From: Bacteroidota bacterium
GTDB lineage: Bacteria > Bacteroidota > Bacteroidia > Cytophagales > Cyclobacteriaceae
Length of the DNA: 64,000 bases
Direction: 5' to 3'
Assembly (NCBI GenBank): GCA_018266395.1
Contig: JAFEAM010000021.1
Span: forward strand, 1-64,000
Position numbers and translations under genes: made by a program. The notes under the pieces are model-generated. The model had not been told where the DNA came from. It ran no database searches and saw only the letters and a program-made list of their open reading frames with translations. This document shows positions 34,563-43,640 of this stretch, in pieces. How positions within the stretch are numbered: position 1 is the stretch's first letter; each line of letters begins with the position of its first letter.

Positions 34563-35542
34563 ACGCTCATAGCTTTCTCGACCATCATGGTCGAGCCCAC
34601 CAGGAATGGGGTTCGCTGATGCAAGTCTACGGGAATTATGTCCAAGATGCGGTTCTTTCCATCGGTTGCTTTTCCGCCAGCCTGTTCTGCCACAAATGCC
34701 AGCGCATTGCACTCATACATCAATCTGAGTTTGCCCCCTGGATCTTTGGCTGTGGCCGGATAGATATAGATTCCACCCTTCAGAAGGTTGCGATGGAAGT
34801 CTGCCACAAGAGAACCAATATAACGGGCGGTGTAATTGCGATCCTTACAGTATTGAAGGTATGCCTGGACAGATCCGGAAAATGAATTGGCCAGACCCTC
34901 ATTGATGGAATAAATTTTGCCTTCAACCGGCATTTTCATATCCGGATGGGAAAGAAAATACTCTCCAAGGGTAGGTTCGTAAGTGAAACCGTTGACGCCG
35001 TGTCCTGTGGTGTAAACCAGCATGGTGGATGATCCGTAAAGGATGTAACCGGCTGCCACCTGTTCTGAGCCTTTCTGCAGAATATCCGATGCTGTAATGG
35101 GATTCCCAGGCTCGCTCTTCCGGCGATAGATGGAGAAAATTGTTCCTATCGAAACATTTACATCAATGTTGGATGATCCGTCCAGCGGATCAATCGCAAT
35201 GACATATTTGCCATCGTTATTCAAGTCTGCATAAGACTCGGTCTCCTCTGAAATGATGGCGCAGGCCTCCCCTCCTTTTGCCAATGCCCTGGTGAACCTT
35301 ATGTTGGCGAGGACGTCAAGTTTTTGCTGCTGATCTCCAGCCGAATTGTGCGACCCCAATGAGCCTGACAAATCTACCAGCCCTGCCTTGGTCACCTCCC
35401 GGTGTACAACTTTGGATGCCAGCGCTATGTCGCGCAGCAACTGCGACAATTCACCACTGGCGTACTGAAACTGGTCCTGGTTATTCTTAATAAACCGGTC
35501 AAGGGCTATACCGATGGACTGGGCAATGCGCGACTGTTCCAT
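34559..35542 (-). CDS. fbp: fructose-1,6-bisphosphatase, class I
   Basis: Hydrolyses fructose 1,6-bisphosphate to fructose 6-phosphate in gluconeogenesis; Mg-dependent. The 327 residues include the metal-site motifs SEETESYA and [25 protein letters not shown], and the active-site signature [22 protein letters not shown] (Lys-Leu-Arg-Leu-x-Tyr-Glu). Length is normal for class I. Confidence 0.95.
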   Translation of the reverse strand: MEQSRIAQSIGIALDRFIKNNQDQFQYASGELSQLLRDIALASKVVHREVTKAGLVDLSGSLGSHNSAGDQQQKLDVLANIRFTRALAKGGEACAIISEETESYADLNNDGKYVIAIDPLDGSSNIDVNVSIGTIFSIYRRKSEPGNPITASDILQKGSEQVAAGYILYGSSTMLVYTTGHGVNGFTYEPTLGEYFLSHPDMKMPVEGKIYSINEGLANSFSGSVQAYLQYCKDRNYTARYIGSLVADFHRNLLKGGIYIYPATAKDPGGKLRLMYECNALAFVAEQAGGKATDGKNRILDIIPVDLHQRTPFLVGSTMMVEKAMSV

Positions 35543-35611
35543 AAATGTGTGTAATTCGCAAGTGAATTTGCTGCGCTAAGGTACAGCGCAAACGATTTAG
35601 ATCAATAAAAT

Positions 35612-36871
35612 ATGAAGAACAATCCCCTTCAGGTATTCAAATTCGGTGGGGCTTCCGTCCGTGATGCGAAGGGCTTGGGAAACGTGGCAGATATTATCAG
35701 GACCAGCCAGACGGGAAGACTCCTGGTTGTCGTATCAGCGATGGGCAAGACAACCAATGCACTGGAGCGGGTTGTTGACACCATCTACTCCGGAAAGGAT
35801 CCTGAACCTGAGATCAGGTCATTGATCGAACATCACCTTGGTGTAATTCAGGATCTTTTTCCGCCGACCACCCATCTGCCCGGCGTGATCGAAAAGTATT
35901 TCATTGAACTCGTCACCTCCTTTGCGCCCGGAATCGAGTACGATGCCTGGTATGACCGGGTGGTTTCCATAGGTGAAATTGTCTCATCTGAAATCCTGAG
36001 TCAATACCTTATACAGTGTGGACTCCCGGTCGTTTGGGCAGATGCGCGAAATTATGTTCGTACCGATGACACGCACCGGGAAGGAAAGGTCAATTGGTCC
36101 AGGACAGAACAGTCAATGAAGGCATTGGAAGATATTCTTCAGCACTCCATCGTGGTGACGCAGGGATTCATTGGAGAGTCACCTGCAGGCAATACGGTAA
36201 CCCTGGGACGTGACGGCTCAGACTACAGCGCTGCCATCTTTGCTTCCTGCCTTGGCGCGGCCTCGGTAACCATTTGGAAAGACGTGCCGGGCGTCATGAA
36301 CGCGGATCCCCGCCGGCTGCCTGCCGCCATTGTTTTTGATGAGTTGCCCTTCAGGGAGGCTGCTGAAATGACCTATTACGGAGCTTCCGTCATTCACCCG
36401 AAAACCATCAAGCCTCTTGCTAACAGGAAGATTCCACTTTATGTCAAAAGCTTTGAGGATCCTGCACTCCCCGGCACAACCATACACGAAACAGTCGTGC
36501 AGCAGTTGCCTCCCCTCATCGTCTTCAAGGAAAATCAATGTCTCATCTCCTGCAGGGCTACTGACTACACGTTTGTAAACGAACAACAGATGAGTGCGAT
36601 TTTCAATGCGCTCTCCGAGTTGGATGTTCACATTAATGTGATGCAAAATTCCGCAATTTCATTTTCATTCTGCATCGATTATCGCGAGGATAAAGTATTT
36701 AGATTGATACGCCGTCTGGCAGAGAATTTCGAAGTGTACTACAATACCGGGTTGACCCTGATAACGGTGAAAAACTACGATTCCTCAACTTATGAAACCT
36801 ACAGCAAGAGGCCTGGGGTCATTCTGGAGCAAACATCGAGAAGTACATTTCAGGTATTGGTGAGAAACTAA
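35612..36871 (+). CDS. aspartate kinase
   Basis: Phosphorylates aspartate at the start of the lysine, threonine and methionine pathways. The 419 residues start with the kinase motif FKFGGASV (about 8-15) and show TLGRDGSDYSAAIFA and WKDVPGVMNADPR, then a C-terminal ACT region from about residue 300 for allosteric control. It is a monofunctional enzyme with no homoserine dehydrogenase fusion. Which of the several bacterial isoforms it is cannot be told. Confidence 0.93.
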   Translation: MKNNPLQVFKFGGASVRDAKGLGNVADIIRTSQTGRLLVVVSAMGKTTNALERVVDTIYSGKDPEPEIRSLIEHHLGVIQDLFPPTTHLPGVIEKYFIELVTSFAPGIEYDAWYDRVVSIGEIVSSEILSQYLIQCGLPVVWADARNYVRTDDTHREGKVNWSRTEQSMKALEDILQHSIVVTQGFIGESPAGNTVTLGRDGSDYSAAIFASCLGAASVTIWKDVPGVMNADPRRLPAAIVFDELPFREAAEMTYYGASVIHPKTIKPLANRKIPLYVKSFEDPALPGTTIHETVVQQLPPLIVFKENQCLISCRATDYTFVNEQQMSAIFNALSELDVHINVMQNSAISFSFCIDYREDKVFRLIRRLAENFEVYYNTGLTLITVKNYDSSTYETYSKRPGVILEQTSRSTFQVLVRN

Positions 36872-36878
36872 CCTTGGT

Positions 36879-37769
36879 TCACCTCTTCCCCCGGCTGGTG
36901 ATTAACAATCCTGAAACAATCAGGCCCATACTCAGAACCTGAAAAACCCCGATATTCTCTCCAAGGAAGATAAATGCGAGCAGGCCACTGAATACCGGCA
37001 AAAGATAATAGACAAGCCCGGCATTGGACACGCCTATCAGGGCAACTGCCTTGTTCCAGAGCATGAACGAAACCAGGGAGGCAAATATGCCCAGGTAAAG
37101 AACTGCTCCCAGCGATTTCCCTGTAACCCAATCTACCTGAAGGGCCAGTGTCTCCCATACGAAGAATGGAACCAGCATGATAACGCCCAGAAGAAATGTA
37201 AAGAAGAGAAAGACGGTAGTGCTGATGGCCGGCGGGCGCGATTGTACAAACATCGAATAGATGGCAAAAGAAATTGCCGCGAGGAGCATCCAAAGATCTC
37301 CCCGCGTGAATGTCAGGGTGGTCAGGACCTGGAGATTTCCTTTTGTGAGCAGCAAGAGTACCCCCGTCAGAATAACCAACGTGCCCATCAGTTTCCTGAT
37401 GCTGATAATTTCATTCCTGAAGAGTACCGAAAACAAGATCATGAAAATGGGTGACGAAATTGAAATGAGCGACATGTTGACAGCGCTTGTACTTCTGCCC
37501 GCTATGTAGATCAGTGTATTGAAGACCGTTACGCCAAAAAATGCAGCTTGAATCAGATACCAGAGGTGTTGCCTTACCAAAGACCTGCTGTCGAGAAAAG
37601 ACCGTATTGCAAAAGGGGTGAGTGCGAGGAGTGCGATCAGCCACCTCATGAATGCCAGGGTCACTGGAGGAACTGAATGACTCAGATCCTTCGCAATCAC
37701 AAAGTTGGCCGACCAGAGCAGGGTGGCCAGCAAGACATAAAGGTATCCGGGACGCTGGGAATCAGTCAT
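36879..37769 (-). CDS. EamA/DMT-family transporter
   Basis: A 296-residue ten-helix transporter with two EamA repeats (about 7-140 and 155-290; LLATLLWSANFVIAK and AFIFLGENIGVFQVLSMGLIVSG). Substrate unknown. It is downstream of the phosphatase gene on the same strand with a 24-base gap, and is distinct in sequence from the exporter at 19365. Confidence 0.88.
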   Translation of the reverse strand: MTDSQRPGYLYVLLATLLWSANFVIAKDLSHSVPPVTLAFMRWLIALLALTPFAIRSFLDSRSLVRQHLWYLIQAAFFGVTVFNTLIYIAGRSTSAVNMSLISISSPIFMILFSVLFRNEIISIRKLMGTLVILTGVLLLLTKGNLQVLTTLTFTRGDLWMLLAAISFAIYSMFVQSRPPAISTTVFLFFTFLLGVIMLVPFFVWETLALQVDWVTGKSLGAVLYLGIFASLVSFMLWNKAVALIGVSNAGLVYYLLPVFSGLLAFIFLGENIGVFQVLSMGLIVSGLLITSRGKR

Positions 37770-37793
37770 GCAGCAATTGACAGAAAAGAACGA

Positions 37794-38291
37794 TCATATC
37801 CCACTTCTGTCACTGGCAACGCTCCTGGTATTTTCCAAGAACCGTATCAACTCGAGCGTAGACCGGTGCAGGATATCAAATACCTTCTGAAAATCCCTTT
37901 CGTTGCCATAATAGGGATCGGGTACACTCAACTCGTCAGGTGAAGGGTCAAAGGTTCGCATAAGTTTTACTTTTGACAGCCATGTGCCGGACTCATCCAT
38001 ACGAGCGATGTTGGAATAGTTGCTTTGATCCATGGGCAGAATATGATCAAAGCTTTCGAAATCCAATGGATGAAACTGACGGCCTCTGTGACGGATAATC
38101 ACCCCGTTCTGTTCAGCATTCCGAATGGTGCGATGATCCGGAGGGTCCCCGACATGGTAGTTGGCTGTACCACAAGAATCAGCCGTGTAATGGACAGTCA
38201 GGCCCATTTTGGTCACATGATGATTAAATAGTGCCTCGGCAAGCGGAGATCTGCAGATATTGCCAAGGCATACAAATAGGACGTTGGTCAT
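37794..38291 (-). CDS. low-molecular-weight protein-tyrosine phosphatase
   Basis: A 165-residue phosphatase with the P-loop CLGNICRS (Cys8-x5-Arg14) and the general acid in DPYYG. Such enzymes can dephosphorylate BY-kinases such as Wzc, although here the polysaccharide block already has its own PHP phosphatase. Its ATG is seven bases after an exact -7 box. Confidence 0.93.
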   Translation of the reverse strand: MTNVLFVCLGNICRSPLAEALFNHHVTKMGLTVHYTADSCGTANYHVGDPPDHRTIRNAEQNGVIIRHRGRQFHPLDFESFDHILPMDQSNYSNIARMDESGTWLSKVKLMRTFDPSPDELSVPDPYYGNERDFQKVFDILHRSTLELIRFLENTRSVASDRSGI

Positions 38292-38298
38292 GAATTTC

Positions 38299-38306
38299 CA
38301 AAGGTA
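38299..38306 (-). promoter_or_regulatory. -7 promoter box of the phosphatase-EamA pair
   Basis: On the minus strand TACCTTTG, an exact TAnnTTTG, with seven bases to the ATG at 38291. Confidence 0.5.
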
Positions 38307-38379
38307 CTATTTGCCGGTTACCCCGAATCCGCTCAGCGTATATATGTTCGCATAGCACAATCAAATCCGCCTTTTGGTT

Positions 38380-38447
38380 GGAGACGCCCTGGCCCTGCCG
38401 GGGCGTTTCGTTTGTACCAATTGTAACCAGATTTGAAAGGCGTCTCC
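38380..38447 (+). promoter_or_regulatory. three-strand hairpin region upstream of the crotonase gene
   Basis: GAGACGCCC (38381-38389) can pair with GGGCGTTTC (38401-38409, one G-T pair). The same left arm, as GGAGACGCC (38380-38388), can instead pair perfectly with GGCGTCTCC (38439-38447). The two folds exclude each other, as in an attenuator. It lies in the 282-bp gap before the ATG at 38574. No known riboswitch was recognised. Confidence 0.35.
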
Positions 38448-38573
38448 TATCCTGGCCTGAATCACATGATCAACCCAGCTCTGTCGATTCGAATTGCTAG
38501 TTCCTGCATTTCCGTGTAGTTTAAAGCCGGAATGGAAGGTCATCAAATCGACCTCGCCCGAAATACTGTCAAT

Positions 38574-39347
38574 ATGGAATTTATCAAAGTCAACGATCAG
38601 ATCGCGCCTCACGTTGCGCTTATCGAATTGTATCGTCCCAAAGAACTCAATGCACTGAATCCGCAATTAATGCAGGAGGTGCGTGATACGCTGCAGCAAC
38701 TGGACCGAGACGACCGGGTGCGGGTAGTGATCATCACCGGGAACGAGCAGGCTTTTGCGGCCGGCGCCGACATCAAGCAAATGGCAGACAAGACCGCCAT
38801 CGATATGCAGATACTGGATCAGTTCAGTACGTGGGACCAGATCCGAAAGACAAAGAAGCCAATCATTGCCGCGGTTTCCGGTTTTGCCCTGGGAGGCGGC
38901 TGCGAATTTGCCATGACCTGTGACATGATCATCGCTTCCGAAACAGCAAAATTCGGGCAACCGGAAATCAAGCTTGGAACCATTCCGGGTGCAGGCGGAA
39001 CCCAGCGGCTAACACGTGCCATCGGCAAAGCCAAGGCGATGGAGTTGATACTGACGGGACGGTTTCTTTCCGCAGAGGAGGCGTACTTCTACGGCTTGGT
39101 GAACAAAGTGGTCCCGGTTGAATTCTATTTGAAAGAGGCCATACAACTTGCGGGCGAGATCGCGGCCATGTCCCCCATCGCAGTTCAGTTGGCCAAAGAG
39201 GCCGTCAACCGCTCCTTTGAGACCCTCCTGGATGAAGGCCTGATGTTCGAACGCAAGAATTTCTATCTGACGTTTGCCAGCGAGGATCAGAAGGAAGGAA
39301 TGAAGGCTTTCGTCGAGAAACGAAAGCCTTCATTCAAGGGGAAATAG
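38574..39347 (+). CDS. enoyl-CoA hydratase/isomerase (crotonase)
   Basis: Adds water to trans-2-enoyl-CoA in beta-oxidation or related acyl-CoA paths. The 257 residues carry the oxyanion-hole motif AFAAGADIKQM and both catalytic glutamates, in GGGCEFAMTCD and FGQPEIKLGTIPGAGGTQRL, like mammalian crotonase. ATG 38574 gives the normal length; the frame is open to 38532 but adds an atypical stretch. The last codons form a perfect 16-bp inverted repeat. Confidence 0.93.
   Translation: MEFIKVNDQIAPHVALIELYRPKELNALNPQLMQEVRDTLQQLDRDDRVRVVIITGNEQAFAAGADIKQMADKTAIDMQILDQFSTWDQIRKTKKPIIAAVSGFALGGGCEFAMTCDMIIASETAKFGQPEIKLGTIPGAGGTQRLTRAIGKAKAMELILTGRFLSAEEAYFYGLVNKVVPVEFYLKEAIQLAGEIAAMSPIAVQLAKEAVNRSFETLLDEGLMFERKNFYLTFASEDQKEGMKAFVEKRKPSFKGK
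39298..39335. terminator. 16-bp inverted repeat inside the 3' end of the crotonase gene
   Basis: GAATGAAGGCTTTCGT (39298-39313) is the exact reverse complement of ACGAAAGCCTTCATTC (39320-39335), with a six-base loop. It lies in codons for the conserved MKAFVEKRKPSF tail, 12 bases before the stop, between convergent genes. No long T tract follows, so it may be a 3' stabiliser or a factor-assisted terminator. Confidence 0.55.
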
Positions 39348-39361
39348 TTTCTGCTTTGCCG

Positions 39362-40495
39362 TTACCTCACTGTGAAACCAAATCCCATATTGAAAAGTCC
39401 TGTGGAGTTGTAATATGAATAATCGCCGTTTAAGAAGACAGGTCCGAATTTGAACCTCAGACCGCCGGTCAGTCTCATACCTCCTGTGGTGAAGTCTTTA
39501 CTATAGGGATTGTTGAGCGTTACTGGTGCTAGAAGAGGCACGCCTGGCAATGAAAACACCGTGTAAGCAGCGTCGACATAATAGGTGCCCTTGATGGCAT
39601 AGTTGGTAGTTGAGCTGCTGTATCCGACGGCTGCATAGAAAGTCACTACGGGGATTGATTTAGAAAAAACAATCTGTGCTGTATAACTTTTTGTGTCACC
39701 TATACCCTGCTGACCTGAAAAGGAATTTCTTGCTGGTGAATTATAATAAATGCCTGATAGATCTGTTGTGGCTGTTAGTTGGGAGTATGCCAGCAGTAAT
39801 GAAAGTGAAATCGGCGCCATCTTAAGGCCCTTGAAATGCTGCTTGATATCGTGCATGAATCCCACTCCCCATCCACTGAGTTGTGTTTTGCTGATTGTAA
39901 CGGTAGGAGTAAACTTAAAACGAAGGTCAGTATTCCAAAGGAGTCCCACCCCACCATTGATTGTCGGAACGGCCACGTTTCCAACAGGAATATCCTTACT
40001 GATATTGCCCCCATCGGGACCATAGAAAGGAATAGGAACAGGGGTTCCATTTGGGCCTCCTGAAGCATTGAAATTAAATGTAGGGTATTCCCCCTCTGGT
40101 CCATAGGCTGTGGACGCCTTACCACCGCCACTGGACGTTGGAAGTGTACCATTATAAGTTACCCCTTGCAAGGCGGGAACTGAAAAATACTTGTCCGAGC
40201 TATTGGCTGACGCGGCGTTTAATGAAACACTAAGGTCGAAGCCAAGTTTTTTGTGTGGGTTGCCGGTATTAAACCAGCCATTGCTCGAAAGTGCTCCAAA
40301 ATCTTCTGCTATTGGTGTGATATATCCTGTCACCAATGAGTTAAGGTTTTGTGAGCCTCCGGTTGTAACAGCCGCGGCGGGAAAGAATTTGGCAATCTGG
40401 CTTGGACCGGCCGGAGGAGGATTTGGAATAGTTTGAGCTAGAGATCCATGACACAGCACCAGGCCAAGTAGTACGATTGATAACCGCATATTCAT
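39362..40495 (-). CDS. DUF6588 outer-membrane protein
   Basis: A 377-residue secreted protein with a signal peptide (to GSLAQ) and long alternating strands, ending GLFNMGFGFTVR, a typical beta-barrel terminal strand. It resembles the DUF6588 family of Bacteroidota. Gly, Ser, Thr and Asn are abundant. Translation starts at ATG 40495 or two codons later. Function unknown; an outer-membrane location is inferred. Confidence 0.75.
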   Translation of the reverse strand: MNMRLSIVLLGLVLCHGSLAQTIPNPPPAGPSQIAKFFPAAAVTTGGSQNLNSLVTGYITPIAEDFGALSSNGWFNTGNPHKKLGFDLSVSLNAASANSSDKYFSVPALQGVTYNGTLPTSSGGGKASTAYGPEGEYPTFNFNASGGPNGTPVPIPFYGPDGGNISKDIPVGNVAVPTINGGVGLLWNTDLRFKFTPTVTISKTQLSGWGVGFMHDIKQHFKGLKMAPISLSLLLAYSQLTATTDLSGIYYNSPARNSFSGQQGIGDTKSYTAQIVFSKSIPVVTFYAAVGYSSSTTNYAIKGTYYVDAAYTVFSLPGVPLLAPVTLNNPYSKDFTTGGMRLTGGLRFKFGPVFLNGDYSYYNSTGLFNMGFGFTVR

Positions 40496-40592
40496 ATGAT
40501 CTTTTTTAGAAAGTTACTGAAAATCTGAAAGATATACATTTGAGTTTTATCGCCATCCGCACTCAATGGTAACCAGTTTTCTGCATGCTGGG

Positions 40593-40600
40593 TATATTTG
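40593..40600 (+). promoter_or_regulatory. -7 promoter box of waaA-rsgA
   Basis: TATATTTG, an exact TAnnTTTG, ten bases before the waaA ATG. Confidence 0.5.
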
Positions 40601-40610
40601 AGGATTATTC

Positions 40611-41861
40611 ATGAGGCTGCTCTATAATCTTACACTGCAAACAATCCGTGTGCTTTATCGGTGGGCCGGGTGGTTCAGTCAGAAGGCCCGTACGTTCAAC
40701 AAAGGTCGGACTAACCAGGAAAAGCGTTTAAAGCTAAGTTTTCCGCTGCCTGCAGGGAGCCAGCTAGTCTGGTTCCATTGCGCCTCGCTCGGAGAATTTG
40801 AACAAGGACGCCCAGTCATTGAAGAACTGAGGCGCCAATACCCACAAATAAAAATTCTATTGACATTCTTCTCGCCTTCAGGATATGAGATTAGAAAGGA
40901 TTACGATAAGGCAGATTACGTTTTCTATCTACCCTGGGATTCACAACAACACGCACGATGGTTTGCACAGGTGGTGAAGCCGCAGCTCGCCATTTTTGTC
41001 AAATATGAGTATTGGTATCATTATTCCCTGGAACTCAAAAGGAACAACATACCTTTGCTTTCGATTTCTGCCATCTTCAGGAAAGACCAGATCTTCTTCC
41101 GGCGTTACGGAGGATTCTTCTGTGGAATTCTGAAAAACTTCGATCACTTCTTTGTACAAAATACTGCCTCCGCGGCTCTGCTCAACTCCATAGGCATTCA
41201 AAATGTTACGGTGGCAGGCGATACCCGAGTCGATCGGGTCAATCAGATTGTAAAGCAAGGTGATGACATTGAAGTGGCCGCCGAATTCGCACATGGCAAG
41301 CCGGTCATGGTCGTTGGCAGTGCCTGGCCAGAAGATATGGAGGTTCTTTTTCCACTGATTAACAGCCGGCGTGAGGGATACCGGTTTATTATAGCCCCGC
41401 ATGAAATCACAGAATCTTTTCTTGTTAACATAGAATCATCCCTGAGCGGGAGGGTTGTCAGGTATTCACGCACAACACCACAGGAGGCGAGGGAAGCGGA
41501 CGTTCTGATTATCGATGTCATCGGTATACTCTCCCGGCTATATCGCTATGGAAAGTTTGCTTTCATCGGAGGCGGCTTCCGCCAGGGGCTGCACAATATT
41601 CTCGAGGCAGCTTGCTATGGTATTCCGGTTTTTTTTGGAAACCGTGCCTACCAGAAGTTTGATGAAGCGGTTCAGTTGATCAAATTGAAGGGCGCATTTG
41701 CAGTTGGAAACTACGCCGAACTTCAGCAACAATTTGATGACCTTCTGAAACATCCCGAGTCCTATCAGAGGGCGGCCGATATAACCAGGCTATATGTTGA
41801 GCAGAACCTGGGCGCCACCGGGAAGATAGTCTCCTACTGCAACCAAATCCTCAAGCGATGA
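40611..41861 (+). CDS. waaA: Kdo transferase (GT30)
   Basis: Transfers 3-deoxy-D-manno-octulosonate from CMP-Kdo to lipid IVA, starting the LPS inner core at the inner membrane. The 416 residues show the N-terminal WFHCASLGEFEQGRPVIE motif (about 53-70), the central VVGSAWPEDMEVL and IIAPHEI, and the donor-site FIGGGFRQGLHNILEAACYGIPVFFG. Length is normal. The stop overlaps the rsgA start by four bases. Confidence 0.94.
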   Translation: MRLLYNLTLQTIRVLYRWAGWFSQKARTFNKGRTNQEKRLKLSFPLPAGSQLVWFHCASLGEFEQGRPVIEELRRQYPQIKILLTFFSPSGYEIRKDYDKADYVFYLPWDSQQHARWFAQVVKPQLAIFVKYEYWYHYSLELKRNNIPLLSISAIFRKDQIFFRRYGGFFCGILKNFDHFFVQNTASAALLNSIGIQNVTVAGDTRVDRVNQIVKQGDDIEVAAEFAHGKPVMVVGSAWPEDMEVLFPLINSRREGYRFIIAPHEITESFLVNIESSLSGRVVRYSRTTPQEAREADVLIIDVIGILSRLYRYGKFAFIGGGFRQGLHNILEAACYGIPVFFGNRAYQKFDEAVQLIKLKGAFAVGNYAELQQQFDDLLKHPESYQRAADITRLYVEQNLGATGKIVSYCNQILKR

Positions 41862-42775
41862 CAGGCAGGGTGATGAGATCGACGGGATCCTGGTACGAGG
41901 TTCAAGCTGAGGACGGACAACGCTATCTTTGCCGTTTGAAAGGCAAGTTCAGACTGGAGGGATTCAAGGAAAGCAACCCCGTGGCTGTTGGTGACAGGGT
42001 CAGGCTCCTGCAGGACAACAAGGACATGACGATTGACGAAATTCTACCCCGTGACAACCACGTTCTGCGTCAGTCTGTCAAACGGACCGGCCACAGTCAT
42101 GTTCTCGCTGCCAATGTTGACCAGGTACTGATTCTGGCTACACTGCATCAACCGCGCACATCACTGGGGTTTATTGACAGGGTGCTGGTCACGGCCGAGT
42201 CTTTTCGCATTCCTCAGATACTTGCCTTCAACAAATCGGATCTCCTTTCGCCTGAAGAAAGAACAGAAGTGGAGGGCTACCTCAGGCTTTACCGCTCCAT
42301 CGGTGTCACCTCCATCAACATTTCACTTCTTACCGAGGCAGACCTCGCTTTGCTGGGACCACTGCTGGAACACAAGACCACCCTGGTAGCCGGACACTCA
42401 GGTGTGGGCAAATCAACTTTGCTTAATCGTCTTTCACCCGGCATCCAGCAGACGGTCAGGGAAGTATCCGAGGTAACCAGAAAGGGGACGCACACCACCA
42501 CCTACGCCGAAATGTTTTCAATCGATCATGACACCTACCTGATCGACACACCGGGCATCAAAGAGTGGGGCTTGGTCGAAATGGAACCACAGGAAATCTC
42601 CGACTATTTTCCCGAAATGCGTGAACTGAGACTTTCATGTCGCTTTGGCGCGCGCTGCCTTCACCTTCAGGAGCCCGGATGTGCTGTACTCACTGCCTTG
42701 AAGAGCGGGGCCATTGCTGACAGTAGGTATCAAAGCTACGTCAGGATGGTATCCGGCGAGGACAGCCGTAAATAG
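41858..42775 (+). CDS. rsgA: small ribosomal subunit GTPase RsgA
   Basis: Circularly permuted GTPase for maturation of the 30S subunit. The 305 residues begin with an OB-fold (about 1-75), then the permuted order G4 NKSD, G1 GHSGVGKSTL, G3 DTPG, and end with a zinc knuckle CRFGARCLHLQEPGC (Cys-x6-Cys-x-His-x5-Cys). It is translationally coupled to waaA. Confidence 0.96.
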   Translation: MTGRVMRSTGSWYEVQAEDGQRYLCRLKGKFRLEGFKESNPVAVGDRVRLLQDNKDMTIDEILPRDNHVLRQSVKRTGHSHVLAANVDQVLILATLHQPRTSLGFIDRVLVTAESFRIPQILAFNKSDLLSPEERTEVEGYLRLYRSIGVTSINISLLTEADLALLGPLLEHKTTLVAGHSGVGKSTLLNRLSPGIQQTVREVSEVTRKGTHTTTYAEMFSIDHDTYLIDTPGIKEWGLVEMEPQEISDYFPEMRELRLSCRFGARCLHLQEPGCAVLTALKSGAIADSRYQSYVRMVSGEDSRK

Positions 42776-42782
42776 TTTCTTG

Positions 42783-43640
42783 TTATTTGTGCAGAAAAGT
42801 CTGACGGTAGAGCATGGCATACTGCCACGCCAACGAAAACTCACCCACACGGACTGCTCTTTGAGCTTCATAAATGATTCGATCTCGCAAGGCCTTATTT
42901 TCTGACGGGATCCGGTTCAGGTGTAAAATTTTTTTGCACACCTCCAGTGTAGACCACAGCTGACTGCTGCCCCTGCGGTGCTGCTGCTCTCCCATGGAGC
43001 CCTTAACTATACGTTTCATCACCAAAGGTTCCGGGGAATAGCAAAATTGATAGGTTCTGGCCGACCGTATCCAAAAGTCAAAGTCCTCATAGGCCAACTT
43101 CTCATCATACCCGCCCAGTGTAACCAGAACTTCTCTCCGGATCATCATGGTCGGGCTGCAGATAAAGTAGCTGCTGATGAGCTGTTCATACACATCGCCT
43201 TGCGGGATGGCGGCATGAGGATAGCGGTCCGAGTGTCTACCCAGCACTGCGCCCGAGGCATCAATTATATAAGCGTCCGTAAATTGAACCCCTGTATTTG
43301 CAGGAGAAGATTGAAGGGCCATGACCCCTTCAGCAATCCTGTTGGGCATAAGTACATCGTCTCCTGCCAGGTCTATGACAAAATCTCCCGAAGACTTGCT
43401 CCAACCTAGATTAAAGGCCTTACAATTGCCAAGATTAGTTGGAGGCAGCACAACTTTCATTGCCGGATATTTATGCTGCAGGCCGGCCAATACTTCGCGA
43501 CTTCTGTCGGGGCTCATGTCATCCACGACAATCAACTCCACATTCTTGTAGGTCTGGCGAATTACGGACTCGACTGCCTCGGTTATGAAACCGGCATGCC
43601 GGTAGCAAAGACATATCACCGATACCAGGGGCTCCCTCAT
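42783..43640 (-). CDS. family 2 glycosyltransferase
   Basis: A 285-residue GT-A enzyme with SVICLCYRHAGFITEAVESVIRQTYKNVELIVVDD at the start, the DxD-like AGDDV and a later acceptor region (GGYDEKLAYEDFDFWIR). Members transfer sugars from nucleotide donors to surface glycans. It overlaps the next upstream gene by four bases, forming a small leftward set with the FemAB/GNAT-like and Mpo1-like genes. Confidence 0.9.
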   Translation of the reverse strand: MREPLVSVICLCYRHAGFITEAVESVIRQTYKNVELIVVDDMSPDRSREVLAGLQHKYPAMKVVLPPTNLGNCKAFNLGWSKSSGDFVIDLAGDDVLMPNRIAEGVMALQSSPANTGVQFTDAYIIDASGAVLGRHSDRYPHAAIPQGDVYEQLISSYFICSPTMMIRREVLVTLGGYDEKLAYEDFDFWIRSARTYQFCYSPEPLVMKRIVKGSMGEQQHRRGSSQLWSTLEVCKKILHLNRIPSENKALRDRIIYEAQRAVRVGEFSLAWQYAMLYRQTFLHK

